64,000 nt of DNA from Thermohalobaculum sp039805905 (GCA_039805905.1 JBDIVM010000002.1:372001-436000), one strand, 5' to 3'. Positions 42,180 to 54,002 are shown, counted from the first letter of the stretch. Notes: generated by a model from the sequence alone, not told the origin. A program made the numbers and translations.

Positions 42180-42839
42180 GTGATACAGCCGGACAGCCAC
42201 GACGAGAAGCTGATGCAGCTCATGCTCAGCCTCCGCCAGGCGGGCCTCACCGACCGCCGGGTTCTGGAGGCGATCGAGCAGACGCCGCGCGATCTTTTCG
42301 TCGAGCGGGCGTTCCGCGACCGGGCCTTCGAGGATCGCGCCCTGCCGATCGCCTGCGGCCAGACGATCTCGCAGCCGGCCATCGTCGCCACCATGATCGA
42401 GGCGCTCGCGGTGACCCCGCGCTGCAAGGTGCTCGAGGTCGGCGCCGGCTCCGGCTATGTCTGCGCCATTCTTTCGCGGCTGGCGCGGCGCGTCTACGGG
42501 ATCGAGCGGCACAGGACGCTGGCGGTCGAGGCACGCGAGCGCATGGCGCGGCTCGGCATCTCGAATGTCACCATCAGGGCCGGTGACGGGACGCGGGGCT
42601 GGCCCGAGCAGGCCCCCTTCGACCGCATCCTGCTGTCCGCCGCCGCCGAGGATGCACCCGTTCTGCTGTTGGAACAGCTCCGTCCCGGTGGCATAATGGT
42701 CCTGCCTGTCGGCCAGACCGACGAGGTGCAGCAGCTGATCAAGATCGAGAAGACCAAAGACGGCCCGACATACAGCGAACTGGGCGACGTGCTATTCGTG
42801 CCACTGGTCGAGGGGCTGCCCGAGGAGATCGGGGAATGA
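42180..42839 (+). CDS. pcm: Protein-L-isoaspartate O-methyltransferase
   Basis: A 219-residue PIMT that methylates isoaspartyl residues in aged proteins with S-adenosylmethionine. GQTISQPAIVATM (60-72) is the isoaspartate-binding motif and VLEVGAGSGYVCA (84-96) binds the cofactor. The start is set at GTG 42180, where GGGGAG lies 5 bases upstream and the length matches the family. An earlier in-frame GTG at 42123 overlaps the surE stop (GTGA) and would add 19 non-conserved residues; coupling to surE keeps that option open. Confidence 0.93.
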   Translation: MIQPDSHDEKLMQLMLSLRQAGLTDRRVLEAIEQTPRDLFVERAFRDRAFEDRALPIACGQTISQPAIVATMIEALAVTPRCKVLEVGAGSGYVCAILSRLARRVYGIERHRTLAVEARERMARLGISNVTIRAGDGTRGWPEQAPFDRILLSAAAEDAPVLLLEQLRPGGIMVLPVGQTDEVQQLIKIEKTKDGPTYSELGDVLFVPLVEGLPEEIGE

Positions 42840-42874
42840 TCCGGAACCATCGCATACCGAGCAGGAAAGACAGG

Positions 42875-44173
42875 ATGGACATCACCAGACCGGCCCGTCA
42901 TCACGCCCTTGCAGCGGCCGCGCTCGCCGTTCTGCTCGCCGGCTGCGCGGGCAAGCAGTCACCCGAGAACGCGGCAGTCGAGATCAAGGGGTCCGCGCCC
43001 GCCTCGTCGGCCACTCCGGCGCCCGCGACCGTTCCGGAGGCCGTGGCCGGCGTCGCGGATGCCTCCGGCATCGTGTCCTACGACGGATACCAGGCCGCGA
43101 TCGCCCGCGACGGAGACACGGTCGCGAGTGTGGCCGGGCGCGTCGGCCTCTCGGCTTCCGAGCTTGCGCAGTACAACGGCCTGCCTGCAGACCACCCGCT
43201 GCGCGCCGGCGACGAGCTCGTGCTGCCGGACCGTCCGGGCGGATACGGCAGCGGCACCGCCACGCAGTCGGGCTACCAGGTCGCCGAGGCGACCGCCGGG
43301 GGTCAGTACGACACCTCGGCGCAGGCGAGTGCCATCGAGGCCGCGCCCCTCGACGGCACGGTCCCGACCGCTCCGGCGGATACGACCGCTGCGGCGGCTC
43401 CGGCAGAATGGAGCCCCGCGGTCGCCGCCGCGGCGATCGAGCGATCGCAGTCCTTCGACGATCAGGGCAATCTCGCCCAGCCGCCGAGCGCCGGCGAGCC
43501 GCTGCCGCCGGATCCCAAGCAGCCCGGGCAGCTCGCCTCGCCGAACCTGCGGCAGTACCAGACCCCCTCCGGCGCGCCGGCCACGGGCGAACAGCCGATC
43601 CCGCTGGTCGTCCCGCAGCCGGTCCCCCTGCCGGCGGCGGAGCCGGGCCTGCAATCCGCGGCCCAGCCCTCTCCGCAACCGTCCCCGCAGCCGCGCCCGG
43701 TCGAGACCATCAGCACACCCGCCGAGCAGCCGGTCGAGGCCGAGCCGGCGCCCGAGCCTGACACCCAGGTGGCGGTTGCTGCCGAAACGACCGCCCCGCT
43801 GCCGTCCGACGATCTGCGCCTGATCCGGCCGGTGAGCGGACCGGTGGTGATCGGCTTCAACCAGGGCGCGGGGCGGGCCAAGAACGATGGCATCGACTTC
43901 GCCTCGCCCGCCGGGTCGCCGGTGATCGCGGCGGCCGCCGGCGAAGTAGCTCTCGTCAGCCAGTCGCTGGGCGGGCTCGGCACCATCGTCCTGCTGCGCC
44001 ACCACGACGAGTTCCTGACGGTCTATGGCCGTATCGATGGCGTGAGCGTCAAGAAGGGCGATCTCGTCCAGCAGGGCCAGCAGATCGGAACGGTCGCCTC
44101 GTCGACCCAGCCACGCATGCATTTCGAGGTCCGCAAGGGCGCCGAGAGCCTGGATCCCGAGCGGTTCTTCTAG
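42875..44173 (+). CDS. NlpD-like lipoprotein: LysM plus degenerate LytM (M23) domain
   Basis: A 432-residue predicted lipoprotein. The signal peptide ends in the lipobox LLAGC with C24. A LysM domain (about 73-118, ARDGDTVASVAGRVGLSAS) binds peptidoglycan; a Pro/Ala/Gln-rich linker (about 130-310) follows; the last 100 residues are an M23/LytM fold. Active M23 enzymes have HxGxD and an HxH; here the first becomes NDGID (no His), the middle histidine is missing in TVYGRI, and only the last HFEVR is kept. That pattern matches non-catalytic activators of cell-wall amidases such as NlpD and EnvC. Position after surE-pcm agrees with enterobacterial nlpD. The start at 42875 has AGGAAAGACAGG upstream; 42836 overlaps the pcm stop but spoils the signal peptide. 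Confidence 0.9.
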   Translation: MDITRPARHHALAAAALAVLLAGCAGKQSPENAAVEIKGSAPASSATPAPATVPEAVAGVADASGIVSYDGYQAAIARDGDTVASVAGRVGLSASELAQYNGLPADHPLRAGDELVLPDRPGGYGSGTATQSGYQVAEATAGGQYDTSAQASAIEAAPLDGTVPTAPADTTAAAAPAEWSPAVAAAAIERSQSFDDQGNLAQPPSAGEPLPPDPKQPGQLASPNLRQYQTPSGAPATGEQPIPLVVPQPVPLPAAEPGLQSAAQPSPQPSPQPRPVETISTPAEQPVEAEPAPEPDTQVAVAAETTAPLPSDDLRLIRPVSGPVVIGFNQGAGRAKNDGIDFASPAGSPVIAAAAGEVALVSQSLGGLGTIVLLRHHDEFLTVYGRIDGVSVKKGDLVQQGQQIGTVASSTQPRMHFEVRKGAESLDPERFF

Positions 44174-44230
44174 ACCCGGGCGCAACGCGAGTCGCGCCGG
44201 AGCGGCAGGCCGGGTCCGCAAGCGCCCAAG

Positions 44231-44294
44231 AGATCGACCGGCCTGAAGATCAACCGGCCTGAAGATCAACCGGCCCGGAGATCGATCGGCACGC
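44231..44294. repeat. 16-bp tandem repeat, about four copies, at the 3' end of the DUF815 gene
   Basis: Four consecutive 16-base units begin at 44231, 44247, 44263 and 44279. The consensus is AGATCAACCGGCCTGA; the second copy is exact, the first has one change, the third two at its end and the fourth is the most diverged. The last copies overlap the C-terminal codons and stop (44266-44268) of the minus-strand DUF815 gene, so the 3' end of the gene appears to have been duplicated outward. Confidence 0.85.
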
Positions 44295-45126
44295 CTTCGC
44301 GGCCGGCGAGATCGAGGACGAACTGCCAGGCGACACGGCCGGACATGGCGCCCCGCGTCTGCCGCCACTCGATCGCCTCGGCGCGCAGGCGCTCGTCGCC
44401 GATGGCGATGCCGAAATGATCGCAGTAGCCCCTGATCATCCTCAGATACTCGTCCTGGTCGCAGGGGTGGAACCCGAGCCAGAGCCCGAACCGGTCCGAG
44501 AGCGACACCTTCTCCTCCGTCGCCTCGGAAGGGTTGATGGCGGTCGACCGCTCGTTCTCGATCATGTCGCGCGGCATCAGGTGGCGCCGGTTCGAGGTGG
44601 CATAGAACAGCACATTGTCGGGCCGGCCCGCGATGCCGCCGTCGAGCACCGCCTTCAGCGACTTGTAGTGGCTGTCGTCCTTGTCGAAGGAGAGATCGTC
44701 GCAGAACAGCAGGAACCGGCGATCCGACTGGCCGAGAAGGCCCAGCAGCCGGCCGATCGCCGGGATGTCTTCCCGGTGGATCTCGACCAGCACCAGCGTT
44801 CCGGTCTCGGCGTTGGCGACGGCATGGGCGGCCTTGACCAGAGACGACTTGCCCATGCCGCGCGCGCCCCACAGCAGCGCGTTGTTGGCCGGCAGCCCGC
44901 GGGCGAAGCGCAGCGTGTTCTGCATCAGCGTGTCGCGCGCGCGGTCGATCCCGACCAGCAGGTCCAGCTCGACCCGGTTCACCTTCGGCACCGGCACCAG
45001 CCGGTCGGGCTCGGTCGCCCAGAGATAGGCATCGGCCTGAGCAAAATCCGGCAGCACCGCCGCGGGCGGGATGATCCGCTCGAGGGCGCCCGCGATGCGC
45101 TCCAGGGCCTCGGCCTCGCGGCTCAC
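44266..45126 (-). CDS. DUF815 family AAA-type ATPase
   Basis: A 286-residue P-loop protein. Walker A is GARGMGKSS at 87-95, Walker B FLLFCDDLSF at about 138-147, and TSNRRHLMPRDMIENE looks like sensor 1 with an arginine cluster. DUF815 proteins are AAA+ relatives of unknown function, conserved beside tat/sec/serS genes in alphaproteobacteria. The start is a GTG at 45126 whose codon overlaps the tatC stop (GTGA), so it is translated from the tat transcript. The 3' end overlaps a 16-bp tandem repeat. Role is unknown; chaperone-like remodelling is possible. Confidence 0.87.
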   Translation of the reverse strand: MSREAEALERIAGALERIIPPAAVLPDFAQADAYLWATEPDRLVPVPKVNRVELDLLVGIDRARDTLMQNTLRFARGLPANNALLWGARGMGKSSLVKAAHAVANAETGTLVLVEIHREDIPAIGRLLGLLGQSDRRFLLFCDDLSFDKDDSHYKSLKAVLDGGIAGRPDNVLFYATSNRRHLMPRDMIENERSTAINPSEATEEKVSLSDRFGLWLGFHPCDQDEYLRMIRGYCDHFGIAIGDERLRAEAIEWRQTRGAMSGRVAWQFVLDLAGREGVPIDLRAG

Positions 45127-45977
45127 TGATGCGTGCCCTTTGCCGGGACAGCTGCCTCGTCTTCGGCGTCGTCCTCGTCGTCCGCGAGTCCGGCGGCGCG
45201 CAGATCGGCCTGGCGCTTCCGCTCGACCTGCTTCACCAGCAGGATCGAGATCTCGTAGAGCGCATAGACCACGCTGAACAGCAGCATCATGCTGAACACG
45301 TCGGGCGGCGTTACCAGTGCCGAGACCATCAGCAGGATCACGATGGCGTATTTCCGGTTCTCGATCAGGAACTCGGGCCCGATCAGATCTGCCTTGGCCA
45401 TCAGCGTCAGCGCCACGGGGAGCTGGAAGCAGATGCCGAAGGCCAGGATGAACTTCATCGTCAGGCCGAAATACTCGTCGGCCGTCCCCAGATACTCGAT
45501 ATGCAGGCCGCCTCCGCCCGGATCGGGTTCGGTCTCGAAGCTCAGGAAGAAGTCGAGCGCCAGCGGCATCGCCCCGTAATAGGCGAAGGCGGCGCCGATC
45601 AGGAACAGCACCGGGGTCGCGATCAGGAACGGCAGGAACGCCCTCTGCTCGGACTTGTAGAGACCCGGCGCGATGAACCGCCAGACCTGGCTGGCGATGA
45701 TCGGGAACGCGACGAAGAAGCCGCCGAACATCGACACCGAGATATAGGTGAAGAACAGCTTGTGCGGCCCGGTGAAGATGATCTTAGGGTCGTGGCCATG
45801 CTTCAGGAGCGCGTTCTCCAGCGGCCTCGCCAGGAACTCGTAGATCGGCTGGGCGATGGCGAAACAGGCCATCATCGCCACGACGAAGGCGAGGATGCTC
45901 CAGATCAGCCGGCTCCGCAGCTCCACCAGATGGTCGATCAGCGGCGCCGAGCTTTCCTCGATGTGCTTCTCGCTCAT
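45123..45977 (-). CDS. tatC: Sec-independent protein translocase subunit TatC
   Basis: A 284-residue TatC with six membrane helices. PLIDHLVELRSRLIWS near the N-terminus (about 12-27) is the signal-peptide-binding site with its essential glutamate; PHKLFFTYISVSMFGG and the FVAFPIIASQVWRFIAPGLY stretch match the core. The C-terminal tail is acidic and alanine-rich. TatC recognises twin-arginine signals such as that of the TRAP binding protein here. It overlaps tatB upstream and the DUF815 gene downstream by 4 bp each. Confidence 0.96.
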   Translation of the reverse strand: MSEKHIEESSAPLIDHLVELRSRLIWSILAFVVAMMACFAIAQPIYEFLARPLENALLKHGHDPKIIFTGPHKLFFTYISVSMFGGFFVAFPIIASQVWRFIAPGLYKSEQRAFLPFLIATPVLFLIGAAFAYYGAMPLALDFFLSFETEPDPGGGGLHIEYLGTADEYFGLTMKFILAFGICFQLPVALTLMAKADLIGPEFLIENRKYAIVILLMVSALVTPPDVFSMMLLFSVVYALYEISILLVKQVERKRQADLRAAGLADDEDDAEDEAAVPAKGTHQ

Positions 45978-46381
45978 GACCCGCGCACCCCGTCGGGCGC
46001 CGCGTTCGGCTCACTCCCGGATGCCGGCGCTGGCTCGGACTTCGCTGCGGGATCAGGTGCCGGCGGTGTCGCGGCGACCGCCTCCGGCGCCGGTTTTGCG
46101 GCCTTGCCCGTGCTGTCCAGAAGCGACTGGCTCATCTCGCGCTGCATCCGGTAGGTGTCGGAGCGCATGGCGTCCAGATCCTTGCGCACCTCCTTCAGCT
46201 CGTCGAGATCCGCCTGGCGGGCGGCATCGTCCATCGCCCGCTGAAAGTCCCGCGCAACGCCCTTCGCCCGCGCGGCATAGCGTCCGAGCGTGCGTAGCAT
46301 CCTTGGCAGGTCCTTCGGTCCGACAACGATCAGGGCGGCAACGCCGATGATCAGCAGTTCGGACCAGCCCAAATCGAACAT
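45974..46381 (-). CDS. tatB: Sec-independent protein translocase subunit TatB
   Basis: A 135-residue TatB. FDLGWSELLIIGVAALIVVG forms the N-terminal helix with the conserved glutamate, followed by PKDLPRMLRTLGRYAARAK, the amphipathic helix, and an alanine/proline-rich tail. TatB joins TatC in the receptor complex for folded proteins with twin-arginine signals. It lies 27 bp after tatA and overlaps tatC. Confidence 0.95.
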   Translation of the reverse strand: MFDLGWSELLIIGVAALIVVGPKDLPRMLRTLGRYAARAKGVARDFQRAMDDAARQADLDELKEVRKDLDAMRSDTYRMQREMSQSLLDSTGKAAKPAPEAVAATPPAPDPAAKSEPAPASGSEPNAAPDGVRGS

Positions 46382-46408
46382 GTCAGCCGCCTGCGGCGTA
46401 GGCCGGGA

Positions 46409-46630
46409 TCAGGCCTTCTTCTGCTCTTTCTTCGGCGTCACGTCGATCGGTTCGTCGGCGGCGCGCTCGATCTGGTCCGGCTCCTCCAGATCGTCCTTCA
46501 TTCCCTTCTTGAAGCTCTTGATACCCTTGGCGACATCGCTCATGAGCTGCGGGATCTTGCCGCGTCCGAACAGCAGCAGCACGACGACCAGAATGATAAT
46601 CAGACCGAACGGGCCGATATTGTTGAACAT
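46409..46630 (-). CDS. tatA: Sec-independent protein translocase subunit TatA
   Basis: A 73-residue TatA: one helix (IGPFGLIIILVVVLLLFGRG) with the conserved FG turn, an amphipathic KIPQLMSDVAKGIKSFKKGM, and a charged tail. TatA oligomers form the passage for folded proteins. The start at 46630 is preceded by GGGAGA; upstream codons in frame are not conserved. It is the first gene of tatABC-DUF815. Confidence 0.95.
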   Translation of the reverse strand: MFNNIGPFGLIIILVVVLLLFGRGKIPQLMSDVAKGIKSFKKGMKDDLEEPDQIERAADEPIDVTPKKEQKKA

Positions 46631-46723
46631 GTGGTATTCTCCCTTCGAGACCGGTGCGGCGCACACAGCCGTTCCTCTCCCCCGACACACATATTTGATC
46701 GGAGGTCGCTGTTAAAGCCCATT

Positions 46724-46738
46724 CCGGCGCCCCGCCGG
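46724..46738 (-). terminator. Short hairpin between the ABC ATPase gene and tatA
   Basis: CCGGCG and CGCCGG pair with a 3-nt loop (46724-46738), 3 bp after the ABC ATPase stop and followed on the minus strand by AATGGGCTTT. The stem is only 6 bp and the T run short; termination before tatA is possible but weakly supported. Confidence 0.35.
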
Positions 46739-46741
46739 CAA

Positions 46742-47896
<1,155 letters not shown>

Positions 47897-48537
47897 ATTC
47901 CCAAGCGTTTCAGTCGGTTTCCCCGACTAGGTAGCAAGCCGCCCACACCGAGGCAAGGCCGCCCGGCCCCGCCTCCCGCGATTGCGAATTGCGAAGCGGC
48001 ATGCCGGAGCTAATGTAAGACAAATGCGGCCCTGAGGGAATCACCGATGCTTGCCCAGTTCACGCCGACACCGCGCATCCGGCGGAGCCCGTTCTTCGAC
48101 GCGACCGTCGCCGACGGGGTGGCGAGCTTCTCCGTCTACAACCACATGTACATGCCCACGGGCTTCGGCGACCCGGCCGGCGACACCATCGGCATCGCCG
48201 CCCTGCGCCGGATCAGGGCCGCTGGCCCGCGCCGCCACCAGCTCGGCATCGCGCTCGACCATCCGGAGCCGCTCGCCCAGCAGGACCGCCGGCGGGCGGT
48301 GTTCAGCGGCGCCACCATGGCCGGCCGCATGACCGCAAACGCCTGGCCGCCCAGACTTGGGCGGAACATCGGCCTCACGCTCGTCTCCACCGCCGCCGGC
48401 CCCGGCGACCGGGTGACGGTCGCGCTCGACGACGGGCGCCGCGTCGCGGGCGAGCTCCCCGACCTGCCCTTCCTCTGGGGGCGCCCGCCACAGCTGGCCC
48501 CTAGGCAACCGCCCCGCCAGCCGCTACATGCCCGCCC

Positions 48538-50157
<1,620 letters not shown>

Positions 50158-50844
50158 GGGGGGAAGGGGGCAGCCAGACCTGACGCAGTCCAATCGTCAG
50201 GAAAGAACTTGAGGCGGGCGGTAAGCTCATCATGGCAGTTTCCTCGTGTTTCACACTCGCAGATTCTGAGGATCGCCCAGCCCCTATCTTTCAGCACCTT
50301 CTGATTTGCGGCGTCTCTTTCCTTGTTACGCGCCACTTTGGGCTGCCAGTATTGGAGACGAGATTTCGGCTCGTGCGACATCGTGCAGGCCGGGTCGCTG
50401 TGCTGGTGCCAAGGGCAACCACACACAAAGATCAACGTGCGGCGCCGACCGAATGCGAGGTCCGGCTGCCCGCGCAGGTTCTTGCGGTGTCGCAAGCGTA
50501 GGTGTTTTTCTGCGTCTGATTGTTTGGACTCACCTGGAGTGCGTGCGCGCACACACCGCTCCTGATCCGGCGGTTGAGATTTGGTGCGTGCAAGCAAGCA
50601 CGCTGCGCATATCACCGCTCCGCAGACGCGCACATTCCTGCACGCCCCGCGCCACGGCGGACCCCTAGCCTCTCCAACCCCGGTTCCCCGTTAACCATAT
50701 TCCTGCTCAAACTGCCACTTCCCATGATTTCAAAGACTTGCCACCCTGTCCGCATGCGGACACCCTGTGCGACGGCGTGAGACGGGGCCCGGAACCCCCT
50801 CGCCCGGGCAGCCCCGGCAGGCCGTCGCGGGGCAGGGTCCGGGC

Positions 50845-51891
50845 CTACGCGCCGAGGCCCATCACCGCCCCGAAGGCCAGCCCGCCGAGGATCGCCCCGC
50901 CGATGCCGAGGCCCACATAGGCGAGGAACACCTCGCGCCTGACCAGCGCCCAGACCGCCGCCATGGCCGGGATGCAGCTGACCGCGCCGGCGATCATGAA
51001 GGCCATCGCCGCGCCCGGGCTCATCCCCTGCTCCATCAGGCCCGAGACGAGGGCCGGCGCCGCATAGCCGTTGATATAGGCGGGCGCGCCCACCAGCGCC
51101 GCGACCACCACCGAGCCCGGCCCGTCGCCGCCGACCAGCCCGGCGACAAGCCCGGCCGGGACATACTCGATCATCAGCCCTTCCAGCAGATAGGCCAGCG
51201 ACAGCCACTTGGTCAGGAAGCCCGCCTGCTCGACCGCCGTCGCCCGGAAGGTCTCGCGCCGCTCCGCCTCGGCCCAGAACCGCCAGACCGGCTGCCCGGT
51301 CAGGGCGTTGCCACCGCAGCACCGGCGGCAGCCCTTCTGCGGGCGCAACGGCTCGGCAAGGGCGCCGGCGCCCTGCAGCGCCTTGATGGCGAAGCCCCCG
51401 CCAAGCCCGATCGCCACCGCCGCCACCAGCTTGCCGACGGCAAACTCCATCCCCAGGGCGCCCGTGGTGATCATGAACTGCGGCGGGTCCATCAGGGGCG
51501 AGGACAGCCAGAAGGCCATCACCGCGGATATCGGCGTGCCCGCCGCCAGCAGCGCCGCGACGAACGGGATCACCTCGCACGAGCAGAACGGCATCAGCCC
51601 GCCCACCAGCGCGGCCAGCACGATCATCCGGGTCTCGTGGCCGGTAAACGCCTTCGCCACCATCCCCTCGGAACCGGTCGCCCTCATGAGGGCGATCAGC
51701 CCGACCGCCACCGCCATGAACGGAACCGTGCCGCCGAAGGCCATCGCTGCCGTTGCCAGCACCGCCCCGGCCCGCCCCGGATCCAGCATCAGGAGCGCCA
51801 CCGGAATCGCCAGGATCAGCAGCCAGACCCGATCCAGCCCCCGGAGCCCCCGCCAGAGATCGCCCGCCCGCCGCAGCACCAGTTCGGTCAT
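50845..51891 (-). CDS. Permease of the UPF0718/ArsP-like family
   Basis: A 348-residue membrane protein with about eight helices in two related halves. The first half has FGGTVPFMAVAVGLI and LVGGLMPFCSCEVIPFVAALLAAG (split, cysteines C103 and C105), the family's most conserved part; the second has YVPAGLVAGLVG and GAPAYINGYAAPALVSGLMEQG. A cytoplasmic loop holds GCRRCCGG (C188, C191, C192). Family members include ArsP, which exports trivalent organoarsenicals; others are uncharacterised. Translation is coupled to the arsR-type regulator (ATGA), so substrate and inducer should be alike. A thiophilic metalloid or metal compound is inferred. Confidence 0.87.
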   Translation of the reverse strand: MTELVLRRAGDLWRGLRGLDRVWLLILAIPVALLMLDPGRAGAVLATAAMAFGGTVPFMAVAVGLIALMRATGSEGMVAKAFTGHETRMIVLAALVGGLMPFCSCEVIPFVAALLAAGTPISAVMAFWLSSPLMDPPQFMITTGALGMEFAVGKLVAAVAIGLGGGFAIKALQGAGALAEPLRPQKGCRRCCGGNALTGQPVWRFWAEAERRETFRATAVEQAGFLTKWLSLAYLLEGLMIEYVPAGLVAGLVGGDGPGSVVVAALVGAPAYINGYAAPALVSGLMEQGMSPGAAMAFMIAGAVSCIPAMAAVWALVRREVFLAYVGLGIGGAILGGLAFGAVMGLGA

Positions 51892-52241
51892 GCCCGTCTC
51901 TCCATCCCGTCTCCCGCCGCATCGGCGCAACATTCGCCGACGAGAAAGTCGGCGAGCTCGCGGATCCGGCCATAGCGCGCCCGGCAGATCAGGGTGCGGC
52001 CAACCCGCTCCTGCTCGATCACCCCCGCCTGGATCAGCGCCCGGAGATGGTGACTCAGCGTCGACCCCGGCATCGCCAGCCGCGCCTGCAGGGCGCCAAC
52101 CGCAAGCCCGCCCTCGCCCGCACGCACGAGCGCCCGCATGATCGACAGCCGGGCACCGGAGCCGAGCGCGGCGAAAGCCGCAGCGGTTTCCTCCGGGTTC
52201 GGCGGGTCGATCGGGAGCGGATGCGCGTGGTCCGTTTCCAT
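51888..52241 (-). CDS. ArsR-family metal(loid)-responsive repressor
   Basis: A 117-residue winged-helix protein. The recognition helix lies in MPGSTLSHHLRALIQAGVIE (58-77) and the wing in RVGRTLICRARY. Cysteines are C86 in the wing and the adjacent C104-C105 near the C-terminus (VGECCAD). The classical ELCVCDL site of E. coli ArsR is absent, and a C-terminal CC pair recalls the As(III) site of Acidithiobacillus-type ArsR. The start at 52241 is chosen because upstream in-frame codons are not ArsR-like. It represses, by analogy, its own operon with the permease; a dyad at 52254-52263 may be the operator. Confidence 0.88.
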   Translation of the reverse strand: METDHAHPLPIDPPNPEETAAAFAALGSGARLSIMRALVRAGEGGLAVGALQARLAMPGSTLSHHLRALIQAGVIEQERVGRTLICRARYGRIRELADFLVGECCADAAGDGMERRA

Positions 52242-52253
52242 AGTTCCAGAAAT

Positions 52254-52263
52254 ATCGAACGAT
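52254..52263. promoter_or_regulatory. Possible ArsR operator dyad
   Basis: ATCG-AA-CGAT is an inverted repeat in an AT-rich setting (52251-52267), 13 bp upstream of the arsR start codon. ArsR-type repressors bind short AT-flanked dyads in such positions. There is no second copy in the region to support it. Confidence 0.35.
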
Positions 52264-52451
52264 TTATGAAGGTCAAGTGCGCGCTCGCCGGCACAGATGC
52301 CGCAGGTCAGAAACATTGACTTTTCGGCCAGGTTCGGGCATATCCGACATCGGATGTGACCGGCATCAATGGGGATGCCGAGGCCGCGTGGTGAAAGATG
52401 CGGCCAACAAATCAGCCGCCCCAAGTCACCCAGGCAACGTCACAGGTATAC

Positions 52452-54002
52452 ATGCAATTCACCGACCTCGAACTCGACCCGCAAGTTCTCAAGGCCATCG
52501 AAGAAGCCGGCTACAAGGAGCCGACACCGATCCAGGTGCAGGCCATTCCGCATGCGCTCGTCGGGCGCGATGTGCTGGGCATTGCCCAGACCGGCACCGG
52601 CAAGACCGCCGGCTTCGTGCTTCCGATGATCACCATCCTGGCGCAGGGCCGCTCCCGGGCGCGGATGCCGCGCTCGCTGATCCTCTGCCCCACCCGCGAG
52701 CTCGCGGCGCAGGTCGCCGAGAACTTCGAGAAGTATGGCAAGTACCACAAGCTCTCGATGGCGCTGCTGATCGGCGGCGTCAGCTTCAAGGACCAGGACA
52801 AGCTGATCGACCGTGGCGTCGACGTGCTCATCGCCACTCCGGGCCGGCTGCTCGATCATTTCGAGCGTGGCAAGCTGATGCTGACCGGTGTGCAGATCAT
52901 GGTGGTCGATGAGGCCGACCGGATGCTCGACATGGGCTTCATTCCGGACATCGAGCGGATCTTCAAGCTGACTCCCTTCACCCGCCAGACCCTGTTCTTC
53001 TCGGCCACGATGCCGCCGGAGATCACCCGCCTGACCCAGGAGTTCCTTCACAACCCGGTCCGGGTCGAGGTCTCGAAGCAGGCTACTACGGCCGAGACCG
53101 TGACCCAGGGCATCTGCCGCTTCACGCCGTCGCGGCGCGACCGCGAGACCGCGGCGAAGGAGAAGCGCGACTGCCTGCGCGCCGTGATGGCCCGCGAGGG
53201 CGAGGGGTTGAGGAACGCGATCATCTTCTGCAACCGCAAGTCCGAGGTCGCGATCCTGCACAAGTCGCTGGTCAAGCACGGCTACAATGCCGGCGCGCTG
53301 CACGGCGACCTTGACCAGTCTGTGCGGATGGCGACGCTGGCCGGGTTCCGCGACGGCTCGATCAAGCTCCTTGTCGCCTCGGACGTGGCGGCGCGCGGGC
53401 TCGACATTCCGGATGTCAGCCATGTGATCAACTTCGACGTGCCGATCCATGCCGAGGACTATGTCCACCGCATAGGGCGGACCGGCCGGGCCGGGCGGTC
53501 GGGCATGGCGCTGACCATCGCCACGCCGCAGGACGAGAAGTACGTGGCGCGGATCGAGGCGATGATCGGCAAGCCGATCCCGCAGGTCGGGACGCCGGAG
53601 GTTCCTGCTGCAACCCCGAGTCCGGCGGTCGCCGAGGGCGGCGAGCGGCGTGACCGGCGGAAGTCCCGGCATGCGGACGAAGGGCGGGCCGAACGCCACG
53701 CCCGGCGCGATACAGCGACCGAGAGCCCCGCATCAGCGGATGCCCGAGCACCCGTTCAAGCTCCGGCACCGGCTTGCGAGCGGGATCAGGCGCGCGAGAC
53801 TCCGGTGACGCGGGCGTCTGCGCCGAAGGGCCGCGACCAGCGCGGTGGCAGGCGCGGCGAGCGCCGCGACGGCCCCCCGGTCGTCGGCATGGGCGATCAC
53901 GTTCCCGCCTTCCTGATGCGCGCTGTGAAGCTCTCGAAGCCGTCCCGAACGGCGGCGGCCGAGGACGTGAGCTCGGAGGCGACCGAGGACGAGGCGGCCT
54001 GA
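52452..54002 (+). CDS. DEAD-box ATP-dependent RNA helicase, RhlE-like
   Basis: A 516-residue helicase. Q-motif PTPIQ, Walker A AQTGTGKT (45-52), PTRELAAQV, DEAD (154-157), SAT (185-187) and HRIGRTGRAGR (about 335-345) are all intact. A basic, low-complexity tail of about 130 residues (EGGERRDRRKSRHADEGRAE) follows, typical of RhlE proteins involved in cold adaptation, ribosome biogenesis or RNA decay. The start at 52452 (MQFTDLELDP) agrees with homologues; an in-frame ATG at 52398 adds 18 non-conserved residues. Neither has a strong ribosome-binding site. It ends at a very good intrinsic terminator. Confidence 0.93.
   Translation: MQFTDLELDPQVLKAIEEAGYKEPTPIQVQAIPHALVGRDVLGIAQTGTGKTAGFVLPMITILAQGRSRARMPRSLILCPTRELAAQVAENFEKYGKYHKLSMALLIGGVSFKDQDKLIDRGVDVLIATPGRLLDHFERGKLMLTGVQIMVVDEADRMLDMGFIPDIERIFKLTPFTRQTLFFSATMPPEITRLTQEFLHNPVRVEVSKQATTAETVTQGICRFTPSRRDRETAAKEKRDCLRAVMAREGEGLRNAIIFCNRKSEVAILHKSLVKHGYNAGALHGDLDQSVRMATLAGFRDGSIKLLVASDVAARGLDIPDVSHVINFDVPIHAEDYVHRIGRTGRAGRSGMALTIATPQDEKYVARIEAMIGKPIPQVGTPEVPAATPSPAVAEGGERRDRRKSRHADEGRAERHARRDTATESPASADARAPVQAPAPACERDQARETPVTRASAPKGRDQRGGRRGERRDGPPVVGMGDHVPAFLMRAVKLSKPSRTAAAEDVSSEATEDEAA

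Noticed and set aside
44231..44294. CRISPR-like array
   Set aside because: The units are 16 bp and adjacent without spacers, so this is a simple tandem repeat.
50634..50844. A tRNA or small RNA in the gap between the vsr relic and the permease
   Set aside because: No T-loop GGTTCRANTCC, anticodon arm or CCA-type end could be found; nothing else is visible.
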